This document shows, piece by piece, positions 1-7,018 of a stretch of DNA of 13,169 nt. Source of the DNA: Paucimonas sp. (GTDB lineage Bacteria; Pseudomonadota; Gammaproteobacteria; Burkholderiales; Burkholderiaceae_D); NCBI GenBank assembly GCA_029266815.1, contig JAQSWC010000091.1:1-13169 (forward strand), given 5' to 3'. The translations under genes were made by a program, and so were the position numbers. Numbering within the stretch: position 1 is the first letter of the stretch; the number at the start of each line of letters is the position of its first letter. The notes beneath the pieces were generated by a model. It worked only from the letters and a program-made list of their open reading frames with translations, was not told the DNA's origin and searched no databases.

Positions 1-1616
1 AACATCGACTTTGCCTGTGTCGCTTGTTCGGCGGAATTCTTGGCCAGTTCGAGTTCATGCGTGCGCTCCTGCACGCGCAGCTCGAGTTCTTCATTGATGC
101 GGCGAAGCTGCTGCTCGTATTCGATACGCTCGATCAGCTTGACGATGTGGCTGGCGTGCAGCACATCTTCATGGTTCCAGTTGCGCTGCTTGTTACGCAT
201 TTCACAGCGCAACAAACCCGCCGTCTTGTTCTGCCAGTCGAGCGGCAGTTCCAGGCTGGACTGGCAATTGCGGGTCAGCTCGCACTTCTCCAGTTCCTTG
301 GCGGCCGGATGCAAGCGTCCGTGATGCACAACCAGTGCTTCGTGCTGGCGGTTCAGCAATTCGAAGTAGGAAGGCATCTGGCTCCTGCGAAGCACCACGT
401 CCTCTTCCATCAGGCGCGTTTCGCCGTCGTTGCGCACGCAGCCGCAACGTAGCAACAACTTCTCGCCATCAGCGGAATACAGCCAGAGCGTGATCGCATC
501 GAGCTGGAGAATATCGAGGGCTGCCGTGGCGATTTCCTGCAGTGCCGTAGCACTGCTGCCGTCGGAACTCCAGTTGCGGTTCGAGAGCTCCAGCAGGCGT
601 TCGCCGGCCGGCTTTTGCGACAGGTCATAATGGCTAAGATCGCGAAGCTGGTTGCCTGCTTTCAGCCGGGCCAGCTCGGTTTCGATTTCCTGGTGGCGGC
701 GCGCGTGGCGCAGCGCCTCATCCAGATTGCCGGATTGTTCGGCCAACTGCGACAGCTTGGTATGGAAGATGGCTTCCTGGTGGCGCATGTTCATGCGTTC
801 GCAGAAAGCCAGCCCATCGCGATAAGCCAGCACCGCGTCGGGAATGTTTTTACCGCGGACCAGCACATCGCCCAAGGTGAGATAGCACACGGCCTGCAGC
901 CAGGTATAGCCACAAGCAACCGCCTCCTTCAGTGCCTGCCGGACCAAGGTCTCCGCTTCTGCGAGCTGGCTGCGATCATTAGCAATACAGCCGAGCTTCC
1001 ATCGCGCTTCCGCTGCGTAGTGACGGTAGCCGCCACGCTCCGCCGCTTCGACGCCGCGCTGGAATTCCTTCTCTGCTTCCTGCAGTTCGCCGCTTTCGTA
1101 CTGGTTGACGCCCAGATTGATCGCCAGCTTGGAGGTCAGGTAGTCGTCATCGATCTGCTTCAGCAGTTCGACCGCATCGCGGTGGAAACGCGTGCCCGAC
1201 TCGTAATCGCCATAGGCATTGAAGAGTTGTCCGAGGCCGATGCGCGCATTCACGCCGACGCGAATGTCGTTGGCCAGGATGGCGGTATCGATACTGGACA
1301 TCCAGTATTTCATCGCCTCGCCGTATTCGCCGCGCGTATAGCGCACGCGGCCGATGGCTTCCATCATGCGAGCGGCATGCGAAGGCAGGTGATGCTGTTC
1401 GGCCAGTTGCATGCCTTCATAGAGTTCGCCAAGCAGGGTGCTCGCCTCGCCTAATTGTTCCAGCACGAAGAAGCGCTCATAAAGCGCATCCAGGAACAGC
1501 ACCATGTTCCCTTCGTTCTGCGCAGCCGCCTGCAGGCGTGCGTACTGATGTACCGCGCATTTGGGATGCCGCCTGGCGACTCGGGCCAGACGGACCAGCA
1601 TCGATGTCTCTTTCAT
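1..1616 (-). CDS. TPR-GAF sensor histidine kinase (partial, C-terminal catalytic part outside window)
   Basis: I translated this frame by hand from ATG at 1616. It stays open for 538 residues to the window edge. No membrane segment or signal peptide is seen, so the protein is probably cytoplasmic. Residues about 85-310 look like tetratricopeptide repeats: helical pairs with recurring GEY/GDY/GEL/GNL turns. Residues about 340-500 resemble a GAF domain. A charged coiled coil follows at about 500-530 (RINEELELRVQERTHELE). The visible end reads AEQATQAKSM, then a codon beginning TT (Phe or Leu). This closely matches the AKSxFLANMSHE run into the H-box of histidine kinases, so HisKA and HATPase domains probably follow off the edge, possibly with a receiver domain. 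That part is inference; a GGDEF or other output domain is less likely. A purine-rich AAGAGA about 8 bases before the ATG could serve as ribosome-binding site. It lies downstream of the DUF971 gene but is separated from it by 139 bases. Confidence 0.72.
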   Translation of the reverse strand, partial: MKETSMLVRLARVARRHPKCAVHQYARLQAAAQNEGNMVLFLDALYERFFVLEQLGEASTLLGELYEGMQLAEQHHLPSHAARMMEAIGRVRYTRGEYGEAMKYWMSSIDTAILANDIRVGVNARIGLGQLFNAYGDYESGTRFHRDAVELLKQIDDDYLTSKLAINLGVNQYESGELQEAEKEFQRGVEAAERGGYRHYAAEARWKLGCIANDRSQLAEAETLVRQALKEAVACGYTWLQAVCYLTLGDVLVRGKNIPDAVLAYRDGLAFCERMNMRHQEAIFHTKLSQLAEQSGNLDEALRHARRHQEIETELARLKAGNQLRDLSHYDLSQKPAGERLLELSNRNWSSDGSSATALQEIATAALDILQLDAITLWLYSADGEKLLLRCGCVRNDGETRLMEEDVVLRRSQMPSYFELLNRQHEALVVHHGRLHPAAKELEKCELTRNCQSSLELPLDWQNKTAGLLRCEMRNKQRNWNHEDVLHASHIVKLIERIEYEQQLRRINEELELRVQERTHELELAKNSAEQATQAKSM

Positions 1617-1681
1617 TTTTTATTCTCTTTCTGTGCATCCGCATGCCGAACAGGGCAGGCATTGCCTACAGGAACATAAGG

Positions 1682-1710
1682 AGAATACCGAACCTTTCAC
1701 GCAACCACAA
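1682..1710 (-). promoter_or_regulatory. Candidate sigma-70 promoter for the TPR-GAF kinase gene
   Basis: Read on the minus strand, TTGTGG (1710-1705) and TATTCT (1687-1682) are separated by exactly 17 bases and lie about 65-95 bases upstream of the ATG at 1616. Both hexamers are imperfect matches to the sigma-70 consensus (about 3/6 and 4/6). The -35 element lies in the centre of the inverted repeat at 1695-1725. This is weak evidence on its own. Confidence 0.3.
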
Positions 1711-1725
1711 AATAGTTGCATGAAA
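1695..1725. repeat. Inverted repeat upstream of the kinase gene (operator-like)
   Basis: The arms are TTTCACGCAAC (1695-1705) and GTTGCATGAAA (1715-1725) around a 9-base centre. They are complementary at 10 of 11 positions, and the odd pair becomes a G-U wobble in minus-strand RNA. No T-run follows on either strand, so an intrinsic terminator is unlikely. Its position over a candidate -35 element suggests an operator, but a transcript hairpin between the DUF971 gene and the kinase gene is also possible. Confidence 0.55.
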
Positions 1726-1755
1726 CCGTTTGATTTGGCGCAAAAGTGTGGCGGA

Positions 1756-2127
1756 CTAGCCTCTACCCGAGTTTTCGGTATAGCCCGCTTCTATTAGCTT
1801 GCCTAAGTATCGTTGCCAGAGGCTTTCCTGCTCGTGAGCCAATTGAAACAGATAAGACCAAGTATAGATGCCGGTGTTGTGGCCGTCTGAAAAATGAAGC
1901 TGTATTGCATAATTGCCTACAGCATTAATCGCGGTAATAACAACATTCCGTTTCCCGATTTGCAAGACTTCCTGACCATGACCATGTCCGCGAACCTCTG
2001 CGGACGGGGAATGGACTCGCAAAAACTCGAATGGCAATCGGAAGGTTGTACTGTCCGCGTAGGCAATTTCCAGGGTTCGGGATTGCTTATGGAGCGTAAT
2101 TCCTGCGGGAACGTGCTGGTCTTCCAT
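1756..2127 (-). CDS. DUF971 (gamma-butyrobetaine hydroxylase-like N-terminal) domain protein
   Basis: This 123-residue protein consists of a single DUF971 domain. The recognisable parts are the N-terminal strand pattern (ITLHKQSRTLEIAYAD), the LPFEFLRVHSPSAEVRGHG block at residues 31-49, and the GNYAIQLHFSDGHNTGIYTW block at 71-90, which ends with the YTWSYL motif common in bacterial members. The same domain occurs at the N terminus of gamma-butyrobetaine hydroxylase and at the C terminus of the plant Fe-S scaffold HCF101, but the stand-alone bacterial form has no settled function. It starts 24 bases after the HIT stop codon and is probably the last gene of the oxidoreductase-HIT-DUF971 unit. 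The ATG at 2127 has no clear Shine-Dalgarno sequence but gives the expected N terminus. In related genomes, as I recall, ubiE often follows this gene; here it does not. Confidence 0.85.
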   Translation of the reverse strand: MEDQHVPAGITLHKQSRTLEIAYADSTTFRLPFEFLRVHSPSAEVRGHGHGQEVLQIGKRNVVITAINAVGNYAIQLHFSDGHNTGIYTWSYLFQLAHEQESLWQRYLGKLIEAGYTENSGRG

Positions 2128-2151
2128 GGGATATTTAAAATTGTCGCCGGT

Positions 2152-2589
2152 TCAGAGCTGCGACGCGACGGACTGCATTAGCGCTTCTTTCAGGGCTGGC
2201 AGATTGGAACGGCGTTCATCAAGCGTCTCATCCGTCACCATGCGCTTAGGCTTGGCCCAGATCGGATCGGGATAATGCACATCTCCCTCGTATCGAGGAA
2301 TGATGTGCCAATGGAGATGCGGCACCAGGGTGCCGAAGCTGGCGAGGTTAATCTTCTTGGGCTGCATGATGTCGCGCACGGTTTGTTCGACATTCCATAC
2401 CGCTTCCATCAGAACATTGCGTTCATCCCGCGAAAGATCCGTCATTTCTTTCACATGCGCATTCAGAATCACCCGGCAAAATCCGGGATAGTGCGGATGG
2501 TCGACCAGCACGATCCGAAACACATCGTTTCGGCACACTTCCTCGCCTCCCGGCTGCATGCACAGCTCGCAGGATTCGAACTTCGTCAC
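2152..2589 (-). CDS. HIT family protein (histidine triad nucleotide-binding/hydrolase)
   Basis: This is a 145-residue HIT-fold protein. The histidine triad is HLHWHII at residues 91-97; by analogy with HINT proteins the middle His93 would be the nucleophile. A CxxC pair at Cys7 and Cys10 resembles the zinc-knuckle N terminus of many bacterial HIT proteins. Family members act on nucleoside phosphates, typically as AMP or adenylyl hydrolases or transferases; the substrate here cannot be told from sequence. Translation starts at GTG (2589-2587), which shares one base with the TAG stop of the upstream oxidoreductase gene (TAGTG). This is a classic arrangement for translational coupling and supports this start over later ATGs. 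The DUF971 gene follows 24 bases downstream, so all three are probably on one transcript. Confidence 0.92.
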   Translation of the reverse strand: MTKFESCELCMQPGGEEVCRNDVFRIVLVDHPHYPGFCRVILNAHVKEMTDLSRDERNVLMEAVWNVEQTVRDIMQPKKINLASFGTLVPHLHWHIIPRYEGDVHYPDPIWAKPKRMVTDETLDERRSNLPALKEALMQSVASQL

Positions 2590-5500
2590 TAGACGAGCAC
2601 CCGTTCGATGCCGCCGTCGTTCGCCTTCGCGACATACTCGGGCAGCCAGTTTTCACCGAGCAGATGGCGCGCCATCTCGATCACGATGTAGTCTGCATTG
2701 GTACTTGAATCATCGTTATAACGCGTCAGCCCCTGCAGGCAAGAAGGGCAGGAGGTCAATATCTTGACTTCACCCGTAAAGCCGTCACCACGCAACTTGT
2801 CGGCGCCTTTGCGCATTTCTTCTTCCTTGCGGAAGCGGACTTGCGTCGAGATGTCAGGACGCGAAACTGCCAGCGTGCCCGATTCGCCGCAGCATCGCTC
2901 GTTCTTCTCGATCTTGACGTTGTCCGTGGTGGAAATCAGCGCATTGACCGTCTTCACCGAGTCCTGCATCTTCATCGGATTGTGACAAGGTTCGTGATAC
3001 ATGTAGCGCGTTCCGCTGACGCCTTCCAGCTTCACGCCCTTCTCCAGCAAATAGTCATGGATGTCGATGATGCGCGAACCGGGGAATATTTTCTCGAAAT
3101 CGTAGCCCTCGAGCTGGTCGTAGCAAGTGCCGCACGACACCACCACGGTCGTGATATCCAGATAGTTGAGCGTGGTGGCCATGCGGTGGAACAGCACGCG
3201 ATTGTCGGTCACCATCTTCTCGGCCTTGTCGTACTGGCCATTGCCGCGCTGCGGATAGCCGCAGCACAGGTATCCAGGCGGCAGCACGGTCTGCACACCG
3301 ACGTGCCACAGCATGGCCTGCGTTGCCAGGCCGACCTGCGAAAACAGGCGCTCGGAGCCGCAACCAGGGAAGTAGAACACGGCCTCGGTGTCGGCACTAG
3401 TGCCCTGCGGATTGCGAATGATAGGGATGATCTTGTCATCCTCGATATCGAGCAATGCGCGCGCGGTTTTCTTCGGCAGGTTGCCGGGCATTTTCTTGTT
3501 GATGAAGTGGATCACCTGCTCCTTGACTGGCGGCTTGCCATGCGTCGCAGGCGGTTTTTTGGTCTGCTTCTTCGCGAACTTCGTCAGCACGGCGTTGCCC
3601 AGGCGTTGCGCCTTGTAGCCCCATTCGATCATCACCTGGCGCGTGGCGTTGATGGTGGCCGGATCGGTCGCGTTCAGGAAAAACATCGAGGCCGCCGTGC
3701 CTGGCTTGAACGACTTCTGCCCCATCTTGCGCAGCAGATTGCGCATGTTCATCGACACATCGCCGAAGTCGATGTCGACCGGACAGGGGTTCACGCACTT
3801 GTGGCATACCGTGCAGTGATCGGCCACATCCTCGAACTCTTCCCAGTGCTTGACCGATATGCCGCGGCGCGTCTGCTCCTCGTAAAGGAAAGCTTCGACC
3901 AGTAGCGAAGTCGCCAGGATCTTGTTGCGCGGCGAATAAAGCAGGTTGGCGCGCGGCACATGCGTTGCGCACACCGGTTTGCACTTGCCGCAGCGCAGGC
4001 AATCCTTCACGCTGTTGGCAATCGCGCCGATATCGCTCTGCTGCATGATCAGCGATTCATGGCCCATCAGGCCGAATGACGGCGTATAGGCATTGCGCAG
4101 ATCAGCCGGAAAATTAGGCAGATTCAGCAGCTTGCCCTTGTTGAAGCGCCCTTCCGGATCGACGCGTTCCTTGTACGAGCGGAAGTCCTTGATCTCGTCC
4201 TCAGTCAGGAATTCGAGCTTGGTGATGCCGATGCCATGCTCGCCCGAAATCACGCCGTTGAGCGAGCGCGCGAGTTTCATGATGCGCGCCACAGCGGCAT
4301 GCGCATCCTGCAACATTTCGTAATGGTCCGAATTCACCGGCAGGTTGGTGTGAACGTTGCCGTCACCTGCGTGCATGTGCAGGGCAACGAACACGCGGCC
4401 GCGCAGCACGCGCTTGTGGATCGCGGAACATTCTTCGAGGATAGGTTTGAAGGCGGCGCCGTTGAATATCTGGCGCAGCGGCACACGAAGTTCGTGCTTC
4501 CACGAGAGGCGAATCGTGCGGTCCTGCACGAGGTCGAACAGCGTGGTCTCGGGACGTCCAGAGAGGCGCGCATCGAACACGGTGTCCAGCTTGTCGAGTC
4601 CGAGCTTCGCCAGACTGGTGCGTGCATCGGCAAGACGCGTGTCGAGATGCGACAACAGGTAGGACCAGCGCGCATGCACCTGCCCCACCAGGTCCAGCGC
4701 CTGCTTGACGCGGTCTTCCAGCAATTCCGCCGGGGGAATGTCGTCGCCTTCGCCGTCATCGCTCTTGCCCAGCGGCAGATTGCCTCTAGCAAAGAAGGTT
4801 TCCAGCTCGGCCAGCAGCTGCAGCTTGTTCTTGCCCGAGAGTTCGATGTTGATGCGCTCGATGCCGTCGGTGTACTCGCCCATGCGGTCGAGCGGGATCA
4901 CGACGTCTTCGTTGATCTTGAATGCATTGGTGTGCTTGGCGATCGCCGCGGTGCGTGCGCGATCGAGCCAGAAGCGCTTGCGTGTCTCGGGCGTGACGGC
5001 GACGAAGCCCTCGCCCACGCGCGTGTTGGCGATGCGGATCACCTCGGATGCCGCGCGCGCCACCGCATCCTCGTCGTCGCCGACGATGTCGCCGAACAGG
5101 GCCATCTTCGGCACCACGCCACGCTTGGATTTGGTGGCATAACCGACCGCCTTCAGGTAGCGCTCATCCAGATGTTCAAGCCCGGCAAGAATTGCGCCGC
5201 CCTTCTTGGTTTCCGAATCGAGATAGTCCTTGATCTCAACGATTGAAGGAATCGCATCGCGCGCCTGACCGAAAAATTCGAGACAGACTGTGCGCGCAAA
5301 TTTGGGCATGCGATGCAATATCCAGCGCGCTGAAGTGATCAGGCCGTCGCAGCCTTCCTTCTGGATGCCGGGCAGACCGGCGAGGAACTTGTCGGTAACG
5401 TCTTTGCCCAGACCTTCCTTGCGGAATACGCGGCCGGGGATTTCAAGGATTTCGCTCTTGAATGGCTGATTGATCTTGCCCTTCTCTGCCGGATGGGTCC

Positions 5501-6389
5501 ACTCGAGCTTGAAGCGCGCGACTTTCACATCGTGGATCTTGCCCAGGTTGTGATCGAGGCGCGTGACTTCCAGCCAATCACCGTTCGGATCGACCATGCG
5601 CCAGCTCGCAAGGTTGTCGAGCGCAGTGCCCCATAGCACGGCCTTCTTGCCGCCGGCATTCATCGCGATATTGCCGCCGATGCACGAGGCTTCCGCCGAA
5701 GTCGGATCGACTGCGAACACGAAACCGGCCTTCTCTGCCGCATCGGATACGCGTTTGGTGACGACACCCGCGCCGGAATAAATGGTCGCATAGTCGCGGT
5801 CCACGCCGGGCAGGCGCATCATCTCCACTGCGCCGAGCTGTTCCAGCTTTTCGGTATTGATCACGGCCGACATCGGCGTCAGCGGCACGGCGCCGCCGGT
5901 ATAGCCGGTGCCGCCCCCGCGCGGAATGATGGTCAGGCCCAGTTCAAAGCAGGCCTTCACCAGCCCGGCGATTTCCTCTTCCGTGTCCGGAGTCAGCACG
6001 ACAAACGGATATTCCACGCGCCAGTCGGTAGCGTCCGTCACATGCGAGACGCGCGACAAGCCGTCGAATTTGATGTTGTCTTTCTGCGTAATTCGACCCA
6101 GCACCTTGATCGCGCGCTTGCGCAGCTCGGCCATCTGGCGGAATTCTTCGGCAAAATCGCCGACGGCTTCTCGGGCGGCATTCAGCAAGGCGCCGACGTT
6201 GGCGCTGCGCTGAGTGGCATGCGCATCGCCGGATTCGGCGAGGTCCGAGGTCACGCGGCGGCGCTCGATTTCGCCAAGACGGTGTTTCCGGTCGGAAAAC
6301 GACGTGTAGTTATAGGGGATCTCGCGCAGGCGGGCAGGCGCCGCAGGCGCATCCGACAACAGGGCTTGGAGTTGGGCGGGGGCGTTCAT
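2589..6389 (-). CDS. FAD- and Fe-S-binding oxidoreductase, fused GlcD/GlcF-like (DUF3683 type)
   Basis: This 1266-residue fusion joins a flavin dehydrogenase to an iron-sulfur subunit, like GlcD plus GlcF or a D-lactate dehydrogenase. In order: a short N-terminal stub with NYTSFSDR (27-34); a FAD_binding_4 domain at about 125-280 with PRGGGTGYTGG (156-166) and GGNIAMNAGG (238-247); a FAD-linked oxidase C-terminal domain ending near 755 with LHMHAGDGNVH (670-680) and SGEHGIG (715-721); two 4Fe-4S motifs (Cys797/800/803/807 and Cys859/862/865/869); and two CCG domains (Cys1010, 1042/1043, 1086/1089; Cys1135, 1166/1167, 1214/1217). All expected cluster cysteines are present. It probably oxidises a D-2-hydroxyacid and passes electrons through Fe-S clusters to the respiratory chain; the actual substrate is unknown. 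Residues 35-40 look like a deletion scar where homologues, as I recall, carry about 70-80 more residues of DUF3683. The stop codon overlaps the HIT start. Confidence 0.9.
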   Translation of the reverse strand: MNAPAQLQALLSDAPAAPARLREIPYNYTSFSDRKHRLGEIERRRVTSDLAESGDAHATQRSANVGALLNAAREAVGDFAEEFRQMAELRKRAIKVLGRITQKDNIKFDGLSRVSHVTDATDWRVEYPFVVLTPDTEEEIAGLVKACFELGLTIIPRGGGTGYTGGAVPLTPMSAVINTEKLEQLGAVEMMRLPGVDRDYATIYSGAGVVTKRVSDAAEKAGFVFAVDPTSAEASCIGGNIAMNAGGKKAVLWGTALDNLASWRMVDPNGDWLEVTRLDHNLGKIHDVKVARFKLEWTHPAEKGKINQPFKSEILEIPGRVFRKEGLGKDVTDKFLAGLPGIQKEGCDGLITSARWILHRMPKFARTVCLEFFGQARDAIPSIVEIKDYLDSETKKGGAILAGLEHLDERYLKAVGYATKSKRGVVPKMALFGDIVGDDEDAVARAASEVIRIANTRVGEGFVAVTPETRKRFWLDRARTAAIAKHTNAFKINEDVVIPLDRMGEYTDGIERINIELSGKNKLQLLAELETFFARGNLPLGKSDDGEGDDIPPAELLEDRVKQALDLVGQVHARWSYLLSHLDTRLADARTSLAKLGLDKLDTVFDARLSGRPETTLFDLVQDRTIRLSWKHELRVPLRQIFNGAAFKPILEECSAIHKRVLRGRVFVALHMHAGDGNVHTNLPVNSDHYEMLQDAHAAVARIMKLARSLNGVISGEHGIGITKLEFLTEDEIKDFRSYKERVDPEGRFNKGKLLNLPNFPADLRNAYTPSFGLMGHESLIMQQSDIGAIANSVKDCLRCGKCKPVCATHVPRANLLYSPRNKILATSLLVEAFLYEEQTRRGISVKHWEEFEDVADHCTVCHKCVNPCPVDIDFGDVSMNMRNLLRKMGQKSFKPGTAASMFFLNATDPATINATRQVMIEWGYKAQRLGNAVLTKFAKKQTKKPPATHGKPPVKEQVIHFINKKMPGNLPKKTARALLDIEDDKIIPIIRNPQGTSADTEAVFYFPGCGSERLFSQVGLATQAMLWHVGVQTVLPPGYLCCGYPQRGNGQYDKAEKMVTDNRVLFHRMATTLNYLDITTVVVSCGTCYDQLEGYDFEKIFPGSRIIDIHDYLLEKGVKLEGVSGTRYMYHEPCHNPMKMQDSVKTVNALISTTDNVKIEKNERCCGESGTLAVSRPDISTQVRFRKEEEMRKGADKLRGDGFTGEVKILTSCPSCLQGLTRYNDDSSTNADYIVIEMARHLLGENWLPEYVAKANDGGIERVLV

Positions 6390-6428
6390 GGGACATCGGG
6401 AGACGCTAAAGCGGCATTTTAGCCGATT

Positions 6429-6442
6429 GCGCCGCCCGGCGC
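6429..6442. repeat. GC-rich inverted repeat in the divergent oxidoreductase/VOC promoter region
   Basis: GCGCCG (6429-6434) and CGGCGC (6437-6442) form perfect 6-base arms around CC. It lies 40-53 bases upstream of the oxidoreductase ATG and about 92 bases upstream of the VOC start. No T-run follows, so it does not look like a terminator. It could be an operator, but short GC palindromes also arise by chance in such DNA. Confidence 0.4.
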
Positions 6443-6475
6443 GGTAACAGCCTTACAATGCGTGAGGCTAAACTC

Positions 6476-6498
6476 TTGATTTACAACTTTAAAATCAA
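6476..6498. repeat. AT-rich inverted repeat upstream of the VOC gene
   Basis: TTGATTT (6476-6482) and AAATCAA (6492-6498) are perfect 7-base arms with a 9-base centre. The repeat lies 35 bases upstream of the VOC ATG, in the AT-rich part of the 144-base divergent intergenic region. The arm spacing, about one and a half helical turns between centres, suits a dimeric regulator. A TACAAT at 6454-6459 is a possible -10 for the VOC gene, but I see no matching -35, so no promoter is called. Confidence 0.45.
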
Positions 6499-6533
6499 CT
6501 TGCCGTTTTTGCCATGCCAGTCCTGCTCATACC

Positions 6534-6962
6534 ATGAAACCTCGAATCACCCTCATCACGCTGGGCGTTGACGACCTCGATACCGCGGTCCGTTTCTACC
6601 GGGACGGACTGGGCCTGGAAACAGAAGGCATCGTCGGAAAGGAATTTGAGCATGGCGCCGTTGCTTTCTTCAATTTGCAGGTTGGCCTGAAATTGGCGCT
6701 TTGGCCACGAAAAAGCCTCGCGCATGATTCCGGCGTTCCGGTAAAGCAGCGCAGCGCGGCGGAATTTTCGCTGGCGCACAACGTGGCATCAAGAAGCGAG
6801 GTTGACGAGGTGATGAGCCAGGCACGGCTTGCCGGAGGCGTGATCGCCAAGCCAGCGCAGGAGACGTTCTGGGGCGGCTACGCCGGTTATTTCCAGGACC
6901 CTGACGGGCATTTGTGGGAGGTGGCATGGAACCCGCACATGCTGCCCGATGAAGATGGCTGA
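6534..6962 (+). CDS. VOC family protein (glyoxalase/dioxygenase fold)
   Basis: This 142-residue protein has two beta-alpha-beta-beta-beta modules of the vicinal oxygen chelate fold. The N-terminal module opens with ITLITLGVDDLDTAVRFYRDGLGL (residues 5-28), the usual first strand and helix. The second ends with GYFQDPDGHLWEVAWNP (118-134), where Glu129 is in the position of the conserved metal ligand. Such proteins include glyoxalase I, dioxygenases and antibiotic-binding proteins; nothing here fixes the substrate. It is probably a single-gene unit or the first gene before the nucleosidase, from which it is separated by 56 bases and a weak terminator-like hairpin. The ATG at 6534 is used because it sits directly before the first strand; no good ribosome-binding site is visible. 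Confidence 0.88.
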   Translation: MKPRITLITLGVDDLDTAVRFYRDGLGLETEGIVGKEFEHGAVAFFNLQVGLKLALWPRKSLAHDSGVPVKQRSAAEFSLAHNVASRSEVDEVMSQARLAGGVIAKPAQETFWGGYAGYFQDPDGHLWEVAWNPHMLPDEDG

Positions 6963-6963
6963 G

Positions 6964-6993
6964 GTGCCGCCGAACCGTCAGGCGCTTTATTTT
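6964..6993 (+). terminator. Weak terminator-like hairpin after the VOC gene
   Basis: GTGCC (6964-6968) can pair with GGCGC (6981-6985) with one G-T wobble around a 12-base loop, followed directly by TTTATTTT (6986-6993). CGCC/GGCG (6968-6971/6981-6984) is an alternative stem. The stem is short and the loop large, so termination is likely partial if it occurs. Confidence 0.3.
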
Positions 6994-7018
6994 CGCTTCT
7001 CTTAAATTTTTTAAACAG

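Noticed and set aside
615..1454. Long plus-strand open frame (279 codons) opposite the kinase gene
   Set aside because: It lies fully antisense to a frame with clear TPR and GAF features, and its translation has no recognisable domain. It is a shadow frame typical of GC-rich coding DNA.
1657..1667. Short palindrome AGGCATTGCCT upstream of the kinase gene
   Set aside because: Only 5-base arms; too short to separate from chance, and not placed over a promoter element.
2841..3905. Plus-strand open frame of 354 codons opposite the oxidoreductase
   Set aside because: It is antisense to the CCG and 4Fe-4S part of the oxidoreductase. The translation is rich in Arg, His and Val with no domain, as expected from the complement of a GC-rich gene.
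4236..5246. Plus-strand open frame of 336 codons opposite the oxidoreductase
   Set aside because: Same reason: antisense to the conserved FAD-linked oxidase region, low-complexity composition, no recognisable fold or ribosome-binding site.
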